Shown: positions 10,377 to 21,829, numbered from the stretch's first letter. The stretch is DNA of 45,926 nt from Eubacteriales bacterium (GCA_030446285.1 JASUSC010000006.1:1-45926); one strand, 5' to 3'. Notes: generated by a model from the sequence alone, not told the origin. Program-made: numbers and translations.

Positions 10377-11933
10377 TTGGCTCGGAAAAAGCCGCTGGCC
10401 CTGTTTATCCTTGACGGATGGGGGATGCGGGAAGAAAAAGAGGGAAACGCCATTTTAACCGGAGATACGCGCTTTTTCCACCGTCTCTGGCGTGAATACC
10501 CCCACGTTCTTTTGAAGGCCTCGGGAGAGGCCGTGGGCCTTCCTGAGGGGCAAATGGGTAATTCGGAAGTAGGCCACCTCAACATGGGAGCGGGAAGAAT
10601 CGTCTACCAGGATCTCACCCGGATTAGCAAGGCTATCCGGGAGGGGGAATTTTTCCGCAATCCGGTTCTTCTTGAAGCCGTTGCTCATGTCCAGGGCAAC
10701 AATTCAGCCCTTCATCTGATGGGGCTTCTTTCTGACGGCGGTGTTCACAGTCATATTGAACATCTCTTTGCCCTCCTTGAGCTGGCCCGACGCCATGATT
10801 TATCCCGGGTTTACGTTCACTGTTTCCTGGATGGCCGGGACGTTCCACCCCAGAACGCTGCTGAGTACATTACCGCTCTGGAGGAAAAACTCCGGGAAAT
10901 GGGGGTAGGAGTGATTGCCAGTATCAGCGGGCGCTATTATGCCATGGACCGAGATAAACGGTGGGAACGGGTAGAGCTGGCCTACGATGCCCTAACCCTG
11001 GGCAGGGGTCTTACCGCTGGGAGCGCTATGGAAGCTTTACAGGCGGCCTACGACCGGGGGGAAACGGACGAATTTGTTAAGCCCACGGTTATTGTTGACG
11101 GGGAAGGCCGGCCGAGGGGTGTTGTGGAAAAGGGGGATGCGGTGATCTTTTACAACTTCCGACCTGATCGAGCGCGGGAGTTAACGCGGGCCTTTGTCGA
11201 TAGAGATTTTCAGGGTTTTGAACGGAAGAAGAAGGTGGAAGATCTTTATTTTGTTTGTATGACCCAGTATGATAAAACTATTGAGGCACCGGTGGCTTTT
11301 AAGCCGGAAGTTATGGTTAACACCTTGGGAGAATATTTAAGCAAGCAGGGTTTACGCCAAATGCGGATGGCCGAAACAGAAAAATATGCTCACGTTACCT
11401 TTTTCTTCAACGGAGGCATAGAGCCCCCTTACCCTGGGGAAGACCGCCGCTTAATTCCTTCTCCCAAGGTTCCCACCTACGATTTAAAGCCCGAAATGAG
11501 CGCCTATGAGGTTACCGATGCTTTTCTGGAGGAACTGGCCACCGGTAAATACGACGTGTTTGTGGTTAATTACGCCAACCCGGATATGGTTGGACACACC
11601 GGCATTATGGAGGCGGCGGTGAAAGCGGTGGAAGCAGTGGACCGGTGTTTGGAAAGGGCGGTGACGGCTGTATTGGAGCGCGGCGGCCTGGCGATTGTGA
11701 CGGCAGATCACGGGAATGCCGAAAAAATGGTGGATCCAGAAACGGGCCAGCCCCATACAGCTCACACCACCAGTCCGGTTCCCTTTATCCTGGTGGATGA
11801 AGAGAGAAAAGGGTGTAGGCTGCGAGAAGGCGGGGCTCTGGAAGATGTTGCCCCGACCATCTTAGAACTTTTAGAACTGGAAAAACCGGTTGAAATGACC
11901 GGGCGGTCGCTGTTGCAATTGGAAAAATCTTGA
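10377..11933 (+). CDS. gpmI: 2,3-bisphosphoglycerate-independent phosphoglycerate mutase
   Basis: Converts 3- to 2-phosphoglycerate through a phosphoserine intermediate using two Mn2+ ions. It has 518 residues, normal for i[14 protein letters not shown] holds the first metal aspartate and [10 protein letters not shown] the nucleophilic serine. [12 protein letters not shown] and the late [11 protein letters not shown] and [11 protein letters not shown] supply the remaining metal ligands and catalytic residues. TTG start at 10377 after AAAGGAGG. The enzyme needs no 2,3-BPG cofactor. Manganese-dependent iPGM is the usual form in spore formers, where it is known to be pH-sensitive during sporulation. 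Confidence 0.97.
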   Translation: MARKKPLALFILDGWGMREEKEGNAILTGDTRFFHRLWREYPHVLLKASGEAVGLPEGQMGNSEVGHLNMGAGRIVYQDLTRISKAIREGEFFRNPVLLEAVAHVQGNNSALHLMGLLSDGGVHSHIEHLFALLELARRHDLSRVYVHCFLDGRDVPPQNAAEYITALEEKLREMGVGVIASISGRYYAMDRDKRWERVELAYDALTLGRGLTAGSAMEALQAAYDRGETDEFVKPTVIVDGEGRPRGVVEKGDAVIFYNFRPDRARELTRAFVDRDFQGFERKKKVEDLYFVCMTQYDKTIEAPVAFKPEVMVNTLGEYLSKQGLRQMRMAETEKYAHVTFFFNGGIEPPYPGEDRRLIPSPKVPTYDLKPEMSAYEVTDAFLEELATGKYDVFVVNYANPDMVGHTGIMEAAVKAVEAVDRCLERAVTAVLERGGLAIVTADHGNAEKMVDPETGQPHTAHTTSPVPFILVDEERKGCRLREGGALEDVAPTILELLELEKPVEMTGRSLLQLEKS

Positions 11934-11947
11934 CAAAGGAGTGATGA

Positions 11948-13240
<1,293 letters not shown>

Positions 13241-13266
13241 AAAAAAGGGGCGGCTTGCCCCTTTCT
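13241..13266 (+). terminator. Probable terminator of the glycolytic operon
   Basis: AAAGGGG and CCCCTTT flank a seven-base loop right after the eno stop. The run of T after the stem is short, so termination may be leaky, but a new promoter follows for hppA. Confidence 0.5.
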
Positions 13267-13316
13267 CCCAAAGTTTTTGTTTTTTGATATTGTATGATAA
13301 CGAATCGCCAGTGTTA

Positions 13317-13345
13317 TTGTAATTTTGCCACTTGTGTGCTATAAT
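13317..13345 (+). promoter_or_regulatory. Sigma-A promoter of hppA
   Basis: TTGTAA (13317-13322), a 17-base spacer and a perfect TATAAT (13340-13345). It implies a leader of about 105 bases before hppA. The leader contains GGGTG-AGGAG-CACCC, a small hairpin, and no riboswitch class I recognise. Confidence 0.75.
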
Positions 13346-13456
13346 GCCGTCATGTGGTATATCCTTTAGGGGGGTGAGGAGCACCCGGGGGCTGGGAGGA
13401 GGAAGTACATAATTTAGGTGAACGTGAAAAAAACGTAGGGGAGGTTGGGAAATCAC

Positions 13457-15544
13457 ATGGATGTGAGCACGAATTTGGCCTGGTTTGGTCTAGGGGCGGG
13501 GATTTTCTCGGTGTTGGTAGCCCTGCTGTTTTTGCGGCTCGTTCTCAACGAGGACATCGGTACGCCGCGGATGAAGGAATTGTCTGATGCGATTTTTGAA
13601 GGTGCTATGGCTTATCTCAATCGCCAGTACAAGACGCTGGCTCCCATCGTAGCAGTCATCTTTATCGTTCTCTGGTTTGTCCCGCCTGAACTGTTTGCTC
13701 ACGGCGGCAGTGCGGAAAATCTGTCCAAATCTTCTCTACCGGTAGCTTTCCTCGTTGGTGCGGTTTTCTCTGCTCTTGCCGGTTATGCCGGTATGGTCAG
13801 TACCACCAAATCCAACGCCCGGACTGCTAACGCTGCCCGGAAAAGCTTGAACAAAGCCCTCATGGTATCTTTCCGGGGCGGCGCAGTTATGGGTCTTTCG
13901 GTTGCCGGTCTCGGTCTTACCGGTGTGTCTGCTCTCTACCTCATTTACGGCAACCCGGTAGTTATCAACAGCTTTGCTTTTGGTGCTTCGGCGGTGGCGC
14001 TCTTCGCGCGGGTTGGCGGTGGTATTTACACCAAGGCTGCTGACGTCGGTGCTGACTTGGTTGGTAAAGTTGAAGCTGGTATTCCCGAAGACGATCCGCG
14101 GAACCCGGCTGTTATTGCTGACAACGTGGGTGACAACGTCGGTGACACCGCTGGTATGGGTGCTGACCTCTTTGAGTCCTTTGCGGCAACTACCATTGCG
14201 GCGATGATTATTGGTCAGACTGTTGGTGCCAAAGTGGGTTGGCAGAATAGTGAAGGGGTTCTTTACCCTGTTCTAGTTGGTGCCGTAGGAATCATAGCGG
14301 CTATTATCAGTACCTTCTTCGTACGTCTGGGTGATGAGGGTGGTAACCCGCAAACCGCTCTCAACTACGGTCTGTGGGGAACCAACATCCTCACCGCTAT
14401 TGGGTCGCTGGGTGTGGCTTATTACCTCTTCCCCGACAAGGCTCTCTACATCTGGGTAGGTCTCTTGGCCGGTCTGATTACCAACGTGGCTATCGGCCTT
14501 ATTACTGAGTTTTACACTTCCTACCATTACAAGCCGGCAAGAGAAATTGCCAAGGCTGCTGAAACCGGTCCTGCTACCAATATCATCAAAGGCTTGGCTG
14601 TAGGTCTGCGCAGTACCTACGTACCCATCCTGGTTATCGTTGGCGCGATTTTTGTTGCTTACTTTGCGGCTGAGCAAGCTGGCAGTGGTCTTGGCATTTA
14701 TGGCATTGCTATGGCGGCCATGGGTATGCTGGCTACCTCCGGTATGGTAGTGGCTGTTGACTCCTTCGGTCCCGTTGCTGACAACGCCGGTGGTATTGCC
14801 GAGATGGCTGAGCTCGGTCCGGAAGTGCGGAAAAACACTGACAAATTGGATGCTGTTGGTAACACCACGGCTGCAGTGGCGAAAGGTTTTGCTATCGGTT
14901 CGGCTGCCTTGACGGCGCTGGCTCTCTTTACCGCTTACCGTGAGTCTACTGGTCTCGACACGATTAACATTTTAGATCCCATCGTTATCATTGGTCTCTT
15001 CCTGGGAGCTACGGTTCCCTTCTTGGTAGCTTCTCTGGCCATGGACGCGGTGGGCCGGGCGGCCTTCGACATGATCGGCGAAGTACGGCGGCAGTTCCGT
15101 GAGATTCCTGGCCTGATGGAAGGAAAGGCCAAGCCCGACTACGCTCGCTGCGTTGACATCAGTACTCGCGCTGCTATCCGAGAAATGGTTGCTCCTGGTC
15201 TGGTGGCTATCGGAACTCCGGTAGTGATTGGTTTCCTCCTCGGTCCCACTGCCCTGGGTGCTGTTCTGGCCGGTGGTACTGCTTCCGGAGTGCTTCTTGC
15301 TATCTTCATGGCCAACTCCGGTGGTGCTTGGGACAACGCCAAGAAGTACATTGAAACTGGCGAGCACGGTGGTAAGGGTAGTGATCCTCACAAGGCTGCC
15401 GTTGTTGGCGACACGGTGGGCGATCCCTTCAAGGATACTGCCGGTCCGGCTATGAACCCGCTGATCAAAGTTATGGGAACGATTTCCCTTATCCTAGCTC
15501 CTATCATTGTAAAGTACAATCTACTCTCAAAGCTGTTTGAATAA
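13457..15544 (+). CDS. hppA: Membrane-bound pyrophosphatase, ion-pumping, potassium-dependent type
   Basis: An integral membrane enzyme with about 16 helices that hydrolyses pyrophosphate and pumps H+ or Na+ outward. It has 695 residues from the ATG at 13457. The PPase signature [45 protein letters not shown] and the late [15 protein letters not shown] hold the Mg-pyrophosphate ligands. [10 protein letters not shown] has alanine where K+-independent enzymes have lysine, so it should need K+. The pumped ion cannot be told by eye. The in-frame TTG at 13445 is rejected because GGAGG directly touches it. It lets the cell recover energy from biosynthetic pyrophosphate, common in energy-limited anaerobes. 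Confidence 0.95.
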   Translation: MDVSTNLAWFGLGAGIFSVLVALLFLRLVLNEDIGTPRMKELSDAIFEGAMAYLNRQYKTLAPIVAVIFIVLWFVPPELFAHGGSAENLSKSSLPVAFLVGAVFSALAGYAGMVSTTKSNARTANAARKSLNKALMVSFRGGAVMGLSVAGLGLTGVSALYLIYGNPVVINSFAFGASAVALFARVGGGIYTKAADVGADLVGKVEAGIPEDDPRNPAVIADNVGDNVGDTAGMGADLFESFAATTIAAMIIGQTVGAKVGWQNSEGVLYPVLVGAVGIIAAIISTFFVRLGDEGGNPQTALNYGLWGTNILTAIGSLGVAYYLFPDKALYIWVGLLAGLITNVAIGLITEFYTSYHYKPAREIAKAAETGPATNIIKGLAVGLRSTYVPILVIVGAIFVAYFAAEQAGSGLGIYGIAMAAMGMLATSGMVVAVDSFGPVADNAGGIAEMAELGPEVRKNTDKLDAVGNTTAAVAKGFAIGSAALTALALFTAYRESTGLDTINILDPIVIIGLFLGATVPFLVASLAMDAVGRAAFDMIGEVRRQFREIPGLMEGKAKPDYARCVDISTRAAIREMVAPGLVAIGTPVVIGFLLGPTALGAVLAGGTASGVLLAIFMANSGGAWDNAKKYIETGEHGGKGSDPHKAAVVGDTVGDPFKDTAGPAMNPLIKVMGTISLILAPIIVKYNLLSKLFE

Positions 15545-15559
15545 AAGGGTCAATTTTAA

Positions 15560-15588
15560 CCGGAGTCGATTTGGCTCCGGCTTTTTTG
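15560..15588 (+). terminator. Terminator after hppA
   Basis: CCGGAG and CTCCGG make a perfect six-base stem with a nine-base loop, then CTTTTTTG. It isolates hppA from the next cluster. Confidence 0.85.
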
Positions 15589-15625
15589 TGTGCTCGACAA
15601 AATTCTTTCATTAAAGGGTTTTACC

Positions 15626-15654
15626 TTGTCAGTAGGTGTCAAAAATGATAAACT
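15626..15654 (+). promoter_or_regulatory. Probable sigma-A promoter of the DUF4321-maf-radC-mre cluster
   Basis: TTGTCA (15626-15631), a 17-base spacer and TAAACT (15649-15654). The position, just before the first gene of a long same-strand cluster, supports it. Confidence 0.55.
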
Positions 15655-15752
15655 AATATAGGATTGTAACCGACCGAGAGAGTTGGCAAAAGTGGCAGGA
15701 AAAGGAGAGGCGTACTTTTTATTTTTTACTCGCGGGGGTAATTGCTGACACG

Positions 15753-16016
15753 GTGATTGGAGAAGCCCTGGCGAAAACAATACCCTTTTTGGTCAGGAGT
15801 TATGACATAGGCTTAACCAAACCGGTAGCCTTTGATGCGGGTGTGTTGGAATTTACTGCTGAGATAAGATTCCGGCGTAGTTTGAGTGGTATTGCCGGGC
15901 TGCTGCTGGCGTATTTTCTCTACCGAAAAATATTAGGAGGTAAAGATGTTGCGGCAGCTAATCTTGGCTTCGGCGTCACCCCGCCGGCGACAGCTTTTAA
16001 AACAGGTGGGATATAG
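15753..16016 (+). CDS. DUF4321 family small membrane protein, start codon unclear
   Basis: The readable frame matches the DUF4321 pattern: an N-terminal hydrophobic helix, FLVRSYDIGLTKP, a short strand-forming segment, then LSGIAGLLLAYFLYRK at the C-terminus. Homology-like sequence begins upstream of the first in-frame GTG (15753), at about 15708 (RTFYFLLAGVIADT), but no ATG, GTG or TTG exists in that stretch back to the stop at 15654-15656. A strong AAAAGGAG site at 15700-15707 and a GTG at 15692 are out of frame by one base. The real gene may therefore start at 15692 and carry a one-base indel. It overlaps maf by 71 bases. Function unknown; it is commonly beside maf/radC/mreB in Clostridia. 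Confidence 0.6.
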   Translation: MIGEALAKTIPFLVRSYDIGLTKPVAFDAGVLEFTAEIRFRRSLSGIAGLLLAYFLYRKILGGKDVAAANLGFGVTPPATAFKTGGI

Positions 16017-16575
16017 CTTTCACGTCCATCCTGTGGATGTGGAAGAAAATATATCTCACGATTTACCGGCTATGGACGTACCGTTAGCCCTGGCTGCCAT
16101 CAAAGCCGAAGCGGCTGCTGGGCAGCTACAGGGAAGAGACGGGGTTGTTCTTACAGCGGACACAGTAGTGGTACTGGACAACAAAGTTCTCGGTAAACCT
16201 GCTAGCGAAGCGGAAGCGTATGCCTACCTGAAGGCTTTAAGTGGCCGCTGCCATGATGTGGTGACCGGTTTTGCTGTCCGCGACCTAAAAAAAGGAAAGG
16301 TAATTTTAGAGAGGGAAATTACGCGGGTGGTTTTCCGCATTCTTTCTCAGGAAGAGATAAAAGCTTATGTAGCCACCGGTGAGCCGATGGATAAGGCCGG
16401 CGCCTATGCTATTCAGGGGAAAGGAGCCCTTTTGGTGGAAAGAATTGAAGGTTGCTACTATAATGTTGTCGGTCTTCCTTTGCCAAGGGTGGCGCTGGCG
16501 TTAAAGGAATTTGGTTTTGCACCTTTTGCCACAGGAGAGGAAAAGAGTGCCCGTCCAGTATCAGATAACGATTAA
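15946..16575 (+). CDS. maf: Maf family nucleoside triphosphate pyrophosphatase
   Basis: Hydrolyses non-canonical or modified NTPs (dTTP/UTP-type Maf) to the monophosphate and pyrophosphate, and is linked to division arrest in Bacillus. It has 209 residues. The N-terminal LILASASPRRRQLLKQVG is the substrate-binding motif. LTADTVVVLDNKVLGKP and LSGRCHDVVTGFAV carry conserved acidic and basic residues, and GAYAIQGKGALLVERIEG closes the active site. ATG with AGGAGG at ideal distance. Overlaps radC by 29 bases. Confidence 0.95.
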   Translation: MLRQLILASASPRRRQLLKQVGYSFHVHPVDVEENISHDLPAMDVPLALAAIKAEAAAGQLQGRDGVVLTADTVVVLDNKVLGKPASEAEAYAYLKALSGRCHDVVTGFAVRDLKKGKVILEREITRVVFRILSQEEIKAYVATGEPMDKAGAYAIQGKGALLVERIEGCYYNVVGLPLPRVALALKEFGFAPFATGEEKSARPVSDND

Positions 16576-17254
16576 AGATTTGCCGGTCGAGGAAAGGCCA
16601 CGGGAGAAGCTCTGCCGACTGGGCAGCCAGTTTTTGTCTACCAGCGAACTGCTGGCTATTCTCCTGCGCACGGGTTTCCAGGGCATGTCGGCTCTGCAAC
16701 TTGCGGAGCATTTGCTGGCCGCGGCCGGGGGACTGCGGGGGTTGCTCGACCTAACGGTTGAGGAGCTTTCGGCTTATCCCGGCATCGGGATGGCAAAGGC
16801 GGCTCAGATTAAAGCGGCTTTGGAACTGAGCAGGAGGTTAGCTATAGCTGGTCTTACCGAACGCCCGGTAGTTAAGTCGCCGTCAGACGTAGCCCGTTTG
16901 GTAATGGAGGAGATGCGGCACTACGACCGCGAACACATAAAAGCTGTGCTTCTCAACAGCAAAAATGCGGTTCTGGCGGTGGAAACGGTCCATGTGGGAA
17001 GCGTCAATTCTTCCCTCGTTCACCCGCGGGAGGTTTTTAAAGCTGCCATCCGCCGCAGTGCTGCTGCTCTTATCCTCGTGCACAACCATCCCAGCGGCGA
17101 CCCCCATCCCAGCCAGGAAGACGAAGAGGTGACCCGGCGTTTCCGGGAGGCAGGGGAGCTCTTAGGGATTGACCTTCTCGACCACGTAATAATTGGGGAC
17201 GGGTGTTATTACAGTTTCCGCGAAAAAAGCTGTTTACTGTGGGCAGAAAAATAA
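16547..17254 (+). CDS. radC: RadC family (JAB/MPN domain) protein
   Basis: It has 235 residues from the GTG at 16547, chosen because GGAGAGG is upstream; a longer frame to 16511 lacks a site. The N-terminal half has a helix-hairpin-helix (ELSAYPGIGMAKAAQIKAAL). The C-terminal MPN domain has the full metal motif: Glu in ETVHVGSVNSS, then HNHPSGDPHPSQED. The family was once tied to DNA repair, a role since disproved in E. coli; it is probably a metalloprotease or nuclease of unknown substrate. The maf-radC-mreB order is conserved in Firmicutes. Confidence 0.93.
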   Translation: MPVQYQITIKDLPVEERPREKLCRLGSQFLSTSELLAILLRTGFQGMSALQLAEHLLAAAGGLRGLLDLTVEELSAYPGIGMAKAAQIKAALELSRRLAIAGLTERPVVKSPSDVARLVMEEMRHYDREHIKAVLLNSKNAVLAVETVHVGSVNSSLVHPREVFKAAIRRSAAALILVHNHPSGDPHPSQEDEEVTRRFREAGELLGIDLLDHVIIGDGCYYSFREKSCLLWAEK

Positions 17255-17310
17255 TTCGCGAACCTATCCATACTAAGCTATGAAAATTCTACAGCGAAAG
17301 GAGACGGCCT

Positions 17311-18348
17311 ATGTTCAGACCATTTTCCCTATTTTCCAAAGATTTAGGAATTGACCTGGGAACTGCTAACTCTCTGGTATACATGCGGGGTAAAGGGATT
17401 GTTCTCCGTGAGCCTTCAGTAGTAGCCATTCAGAAAGACACCAATCAGGTACTGGCCGTTGGTGAAGAGGCCAAACAGATGATTGGTCGTACACCGGGGA
17501 ATATCATTGCCATTCGGCCGATGAAAGACGGTGTAATTGCCGATTTTGACACTACCCACAGCATGCTCCGGTATTTTATAACCAAAGCTTTAAAACGCCG
17601 TCCCATTCTCTTCCGCCCCCGGGTGGTAGTTTGTATTCCCTCCGGTGCCACTCCTGTAGAAGAGAGGGCTGTCCGGGAAGCGGCGTTACAGGCGGGTGCC
17701 GGCGAAGCGTACCTTATTGAAGAACCTATGGCGGCGGCTATAGGGGCTGGTCTGCCTGTGCATGAGCCCACCGGGAACATGATCGTTGACATCGGTGGTG
17801 GAACTACCGAAGTGGCGGTCATTTCCTTAGGGGGGATCGTAACCAGTCAGTCCATCAGGGTTGCTGGCGATGAAATGGACGAAGCCATTATCCAGCATAT
17901 CAAGCGCCACCATAACCTGATGATCGGTGAAAGGACGGCTGAGGAAATCAAAATTAAGATTGGCAATGCTTATCCGCTGGAAAAAACTGAGACGTACGAA
18001 GTGCGCGGGCGGGACCTGGTCACCGGTCTTCCCAAGACGGTAGTGATTACCTCTGACGAGATTTATACAGCTTTAGCCGAACCGGTGCGGGCAATTGTTG
18101 ATGCCATCAAAGCAACTCTGGAAATGACACCACCGGAGCTGGCGGCAGATATCATGGACAGAGGGATTGTAATGGCAGGAGGCGGCTCGTTGCTGAGAGG
18201 GCTTGACAGGCTTGTCAGCGAAGAGACGGGTATGCCCGTACATGTGGCGGAAGAGCCTCTCAACTGTGTGGCTGAAGGGACGGGGAAAGCTTTAGAAAAT
18301 ATCGAAATTTTGCGGAAAGTTTTGATTCATTCCAAGAAATCCTTGTAA
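17311..18348 (+). CDS. mreB: Rod shape-determining protein MreB
   Basis: Bacterial actin homologue that polymerises on the membrane and directs the elongasome. It has 345 residues. Phosphate-1 loop [29 protein letters not shown], phosphate-2 loop [18 protein letters not shown] and the C-terminal adenine-binding [14 protein letters not shown] are complete. ATG after AAAGGAG. It is the only intact MreB-type gene in the window; its paralogue mbl at 33277 is broken. It heads mreBCD-mrdA and is 56 bases downstream of radC. Confidence 0.97.
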   Translation: MFRPFSLFSKDLGIDLGTANSLVYMRGKGIVLREPSVVAIQKDTNQVLAVGEEAKQMIGRTPGNIIAIRPMKDGVIADFDTTHSMLRYFITKALKRRPILFRPRVVVCIPSGATPVEERAVREAALQAGAGEAYLIEEPMAAAIGAGLPVHEPTGNMIVDIGGGTTEVAVISLGGIVTSQSIRVAGDEMDEAIIQHIKRHHNLMIGERTAEEIKIKIGNAYPLEKTETYEVRGRDLVTGLPKTVVITSDEIYTALAEPVRAIVDAIKATLEMTPPELAADIMDRGIVMAGGGSLLRGLDRLVSEETGMPVHVAEEPLNCVAEGTGKALENIEILRKVLIHSKKSL

Positions 18349-18377
18349 TCCTGCAAAGCTAATTTGTTAAAGGCGTG

Positions 18378-19250
18378 ATGGCGTTGTGGCGCTCATTTTG
18401 GAAAAAACCCTTGTTTTATCTGGTCATATTGTTTGTTGCAGGTCTGGTCCTGGTCCGGTATACCGCCCAGGACATACCTTTTTTATCGCCGGTAAATCTG
18501 GCGGTAAGGGAAATTACGTCGCCTCTGGAATGGGCGGGGACCTTTATCAGCGGAACGATTAGCAATTTTTTGCAGGGGATTGTGTCTTACCAGTCTGTTA
18601 AAGCAGAAAACGAGACGTTAAAAAAGAAAATTGCTGCTCTGGAGGCAGAAAACCGGCGGTTAAAAGAATTCGAGTACCGCAGTTTGCGCTTACAGGACCA
18701 GCTTAACTACAAAGAGGCTACTGCCGACCAGTTCGAAATGATGCTGGTGTCGGTAATTGCCCGGGATCCAGGGACCAACTGGTTGCGGCGGTTAACTATC
18801 AATGCAGGCAGTGAAGATGGTATCACCAAAAACATGGTCGTGGTTACCTACGAAGGGCTGGTTGGGAAAGTGGTTTCTGTCTCGCCCCATACCGCCGAAG
18901 TAGCGCTTATTCTCGATCCGAACGCAGGAGCGGTGGGGGGATTAGTCCAGGTTACCCGGACTATGGGAGTAGTGGAAGGGATGCCTGACCAGTCCGGTCT
19001 CCTGCGGATGATTCATCTTTCCCAGGATGCACCCATCAGAGAAAATCAGCTGGTGGTGACGTCTGGCCTGGGCGGTGTTTACCCGAAAGGAATTCCCATT
19101 GGCCGGGTGGTGAGAATTCAGCCCGAAAGCAACAACATCCTCAAAAGTGCTGTAATTAGGCCCCTGGTGGATTTCGATCGTTTGGAAGAAGTATTTGTTA
19201 TCACCAGGGTTGTGGATTCTTCTATGCCCTATCCGGCCCAGGGGGAATAG
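18378..19250 (+). CDS. mreC: Rod shape-determining protein MreC
   Basis: Single-pass membrane protein that bridges MreB filaments and the periplasmic-side elongation enzymes and activates PBP2. It has 290 residues from the ATG at 18378; an in-frame GTG immediately upstream would sit too close to the AAAGG site. A transmembrane helix is at about residues 12-28 and a coiled coil with ENETLKKKIAALEAENRRLK at about 76-95. Two beta domains follow, with the family's GTNWLRRLTINAGS and VVTSGLGGVYPKGIPIG segments. Confidence 0.95.
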   Translation: MALWRSFWKKPLFYLVILFVAGLVLVRYTAQDIPFLSPVNLAVREITSPLEWAGTFISGTISNFLQGIVSYQSVKAENETLKKKIAALEAENRRLKEFEYRSLRLQDQLNYKEATADQFEMMLVSVIARDPGTNWLRRLTINAGSEDGITKNMVVVTYEGLVGKVVSVSPHTAEVALILDPNAGAVGGLVQVTRTMGVVEGMPDQSGLLRMIHLSQDAPIRENQLVVTSGLGGVYPKGIPIGRVVRIQPESNNILKSAVIRPLVDFDRLEEVFVITRVVDSSMPYPAQGE

Positions 19251-19255
19251 AGTAA

Positions 19256-19753
19256 ATGCGAAAACTGGTTATTTTTGCCATTCTCTTTTTTGCCCTTGTT
19301 CTGGAGAATTCCCTTTTTAATTACCTGAAAATAGCTGGAGTAAAACCCGATCTCCTATTGCTGGTAGTTATTTTTCATGCCCTTCTCAACGGCCCCAGAG
19401 AGGGTTTTTTTACAGGCCTGGCGGCCGGGCTTTTGCAAGATTTACGGGTAGGAGAAATGCTCGGCCTTTTTGCTATTAGTAAAGCTTTTACCGGCTACCT
19501 TTTTGGCGTGGCTGGCCGAAGAATTTACCGTGAAAACCTCATTGTTGCTTTTTTCTGCGTTGTTATCGGTACTTTTATTCATGGTTCCTTTGTATACCTT
19601 CTCACTCGGGCGATTCCTCTGCCTTTATCTTTTTGGCCCCTTCTAATTCAAAAAATGTTGCCGGAAGCCCTTTACAACGGCACGCTGGTTTTCTTTACTT
19701 ATTACCGCTATTACCATTCCAACTATAAAGGCCTCCTCAGAAAAGACTACTGA
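19256..19753 (+). CDS. mreD: Rod shape-determining protein MreD
   Basis: A 165-residue hydrophobic protein with five to six membrane helices. The family segment GVKPDLLLLVVIFHALL, then GPREGFFTGLAAGLLQDL, matches MreD closely. It lies five bases after mreC and 23 bases before the PBP2 gene, the normal mreBCD-mrdA order. It works as a membrane partner of MreC and the RodA-PBP2 complex. Confidence 0.93.
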   Translation: MRKLVIFAILFFALVLENSLFNYLKIAGVKPDLLLLVVIFHALLNGPREGFFTGLAAGLLQDLRVGEMLGLFAISKAFTGYLFGVAGRRIYRENLIVAFFCVVIGTFIHGSFVYLLTRAIPLPLSFWPLLIQKMLPEALYNGTLVFFTYYRYYHSNYKGLLRKDY

Positions 19754-19776
19754 CAGCCGTTACAGGAGGTTATACA

Positions 19777-21795
19777 GTGGAGCAAAAGGTTATTGAGCAC
19801 AAAATCAGGGTGTTGCTCCTGCTGGTGGTAATGATTTTTGTCATCTTAGTTTCTCGTTTGGTCTACCTCCAGGTTTTTCAGAGTGAAAAGTACCGTACTC
19901 TTTCCGAACAGAACCGCGTTCGTTTTATTTCCATTCCTGCTCCCCGGGGTGAGATCAGAGACCAGAAGGGGAGAGTAATTGTTCGTGACAGACCCGTGTA
20001 CGTTGTTTCAATCATGAATATCAATGAAGAAAATACTCTGCGCATGCTGGACAAACTGAGCAAATTGTTACAACTGACGCCGGAGGAAAAGGAGAAGATC
20101 AGGCAGAAAGTTTTACGCCGGGAGATTCCCAGCTACGAACCGGTGCGGGTAAAAAAAGATGTCCCGATGGATTTGGTAACACGTATTGAAGAGCACCGGG
20201 AAGAGTTGCCCGGTGTGGTCATTGACGTGGAACCCCAGCGGGAATATCTTTACGGCTCTATGCTTGCTCATGTGGTGGGGTATGTTCGGGAGATAAATGA
20301 GGAAGAACTGGCGAAAAACAAGGACAAAGGTTATAAACCTGGAGACCGTTTTGGCAAGGCGGGCTTGGAGAGAAAATACGAAGAGTATTTGCGGGGAGAA
20401 GATGGTGCCCGCCAGGTGGAGGTCAACGTTCAGGGCCGGGTGGTCAAATCGCTGGGGTTGAAAAGCCCGGTGCAGGGGAACAGCTTGATATTGACCATAG
20501 ATATCGACCTGCAGAAAAAAGCAGAGGAAATAATGGACCGGACTCTCCTCGAGGTGCAAAAAGAATTCCCCAATGCCAAAGCCGGTGCCATGGTTATGCT
20601 GGATGTGAAAACCGGCAAGATTCTGGCGATGGTAAGCCGGCCTACCTACGATCCCAGTATTTTTAACCGGGAGATAACAGTAGAAGAATCTCGCGCCCTC
20701 TTCAGCAACGAGACTCCTTTTCCGGCCTTTACCAACCGGGCTCTGGCCGGTTATGCTCCCGCTTCTACCTTTAAAATGATTACGGCCTTAGCTGCTCTCG
20801 AAGCGGGGACGGTTACTCCTTCCACAGTAATTAACTGCCCTGGCGCCTACCGTCTTGGGACCGGTATTTTTAAATGCTGGGCGACCTGGGGTCACGGTGC
20901 CGTCAATTTGGTGCGGGCATTGCAGGTTTCCTGTGACGTCTATTTCTACACCATTGGCCACCGGACGGGCGTAAACGAAATTGCGCGGGTGGCGAAAGAG
21001 TTTGGCCTGGGGCAGCCCACAGGAATTTTGCCGGAAGAGGGAATAACTTTAGTGCCAACACCTGAGTGGAAGAGAAAAGTCAACGAAAAGCCGCTGAAGG
21101 AAAAGTACGAAAAGATTTACAAAGAGATCGAGGAGAAATACCAGTCCCTTATCGCTGTGGCTTCCAATGAGCAGGAGAAAAAACAGTTGGAAAAAAAGCG
21201 GGATCAAGAGCTGGCTCGGGCCCGGGCTGAGTATAACGAAAAGTATCGCTGGTATGTTAACTGGCAGGCTTATGAGACTATCAATATGTCCATCGGTCAG
21301 GGGGATAACTTGTATTCTCCTCTCCAGCTAGCTAACTACGTTGCTACGATAGCCAACGGTGGGACTCTTTATCGTCCCTATCTAGTGGAGAAAATCGTTG
21401 CTCCTAACGGCAAAACAGTGAAAGAGTTTACTCCCCAGGTAATTCGCAAAGTGGCGGTAAAACCGGAGAACCTGGAATGGGTGAAAAGAGGAATGATAAA
21501 AGTTACGGAAGGGGAAGGGACTGCCAGCAGCCTTTTTGTGGGCTGGCCGATCAAAGTGGCGGCCAAGACGGGGACGGCCGAGTTGGGCCGAGACCCTAAA
21601 ACCGGTAAAGAAAGAGATAACAACGGCCTTTTTGTCGCTTTTGCTCCTGCCGACGACCCGCAGGTAGCGGTAGCGGCGGTGGTGGAATACGGCGGCCACG
21701 GCGGTTCCTCGGCCGGGGTGGCTGCGCGGGATTTACTGGCTGCCTACTTCGGGATCGAGATGAGCAACCGGGGAGTCGGCTACAGCCCCGAGTGA
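19777..21795 (+). CDS. mrdA: Penicillin-binding protein 2, peptidoglycan DD-transpeptidase
   Basis: Class B PBP that crosslinks peptidoglycan during elongation with RodA. It has 672 residues. An N-terminal membrane anchor is at about 11-30, then the pedestal dimerisation domain (APRGEIRDQKG, GMLAHVVGYV-like segment) and the transpeptidase with S330-T-F-K, S385-C-D and K597-T-G-T. An unusual lysine/glutamate-rich segment at residues 436-491 splits the sequence between PTPEWKRK and INMSIGQGDNLYSPLQLA; see findings. GTG start at 19777 after AGGAGGT. Confidence 0.95.
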   Translation: MEQKVIEHKIRVLLLLVVMIFVILVSRLVYLQVFQSEKYRTLSEQNRVRFISIPAPRGEIRDQKGRVIVRDRPVYVVSIMNINEENTLRMLDKLSKLLQLTPEEKEKIRQKVLRREIPSYEPVRVKKDVPMDLVTRIEEHREELPGVVIDVEPQREYLYGSMLAHVVGYVREINEEELAKNKDKGYKPGDRFGKAGLERKYEEYLRGEDGARQVEVNVQGRVVKSLGLKSPVQGNSLILTIDIDLQKKAEEIMDRTLLEVQKEFPNAKAGAMVMLDVKTGKILAMVSRPTYDPSIFNREITVEESRALFSNETPFPAFTNRALAGYAPASTFKMITALAALEAGTVTPSTVINCPGAYRLGTGIFKCWATWGHGAVNLVRALQVSCDVYFYTIGHRTGVNEIARVAKEFGLGQPTGILPEEGITLVPTPEWKRKVNEKPLKEKYEKIYKEIEEKYQSLIAVASNEQEKKQLEKKRDQELARARAEYNEKYRWYVNWQAYETINMSIGQGDNLYSPLQLANYVATIANGGTLYRPYLVEKIVAPNGKTVKEFTPQVIRKVAVKPENLEWVKRGMIKVTEGEGTASSLFVGWPIKVAAKTGTAELGRDPKTGKERDNNGLFVAFAPADDPQVAVAAVVEYGGHGGSSAGVAARDLLAAYFGIEMSNRGVGYSPE

Positions 21796-21829
21796 TTTCT
21801 TTCTCTTGTCTATCCGTGTATGATTGTGA

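Noticed and set aside
13346-13456. Riboswitch in the hppA leader
   Set aside because: Only one small hairpin is visible; none of the conserved cores I know (c-di-GMP, ydaO, ykkC, yybP, M-box) is present.
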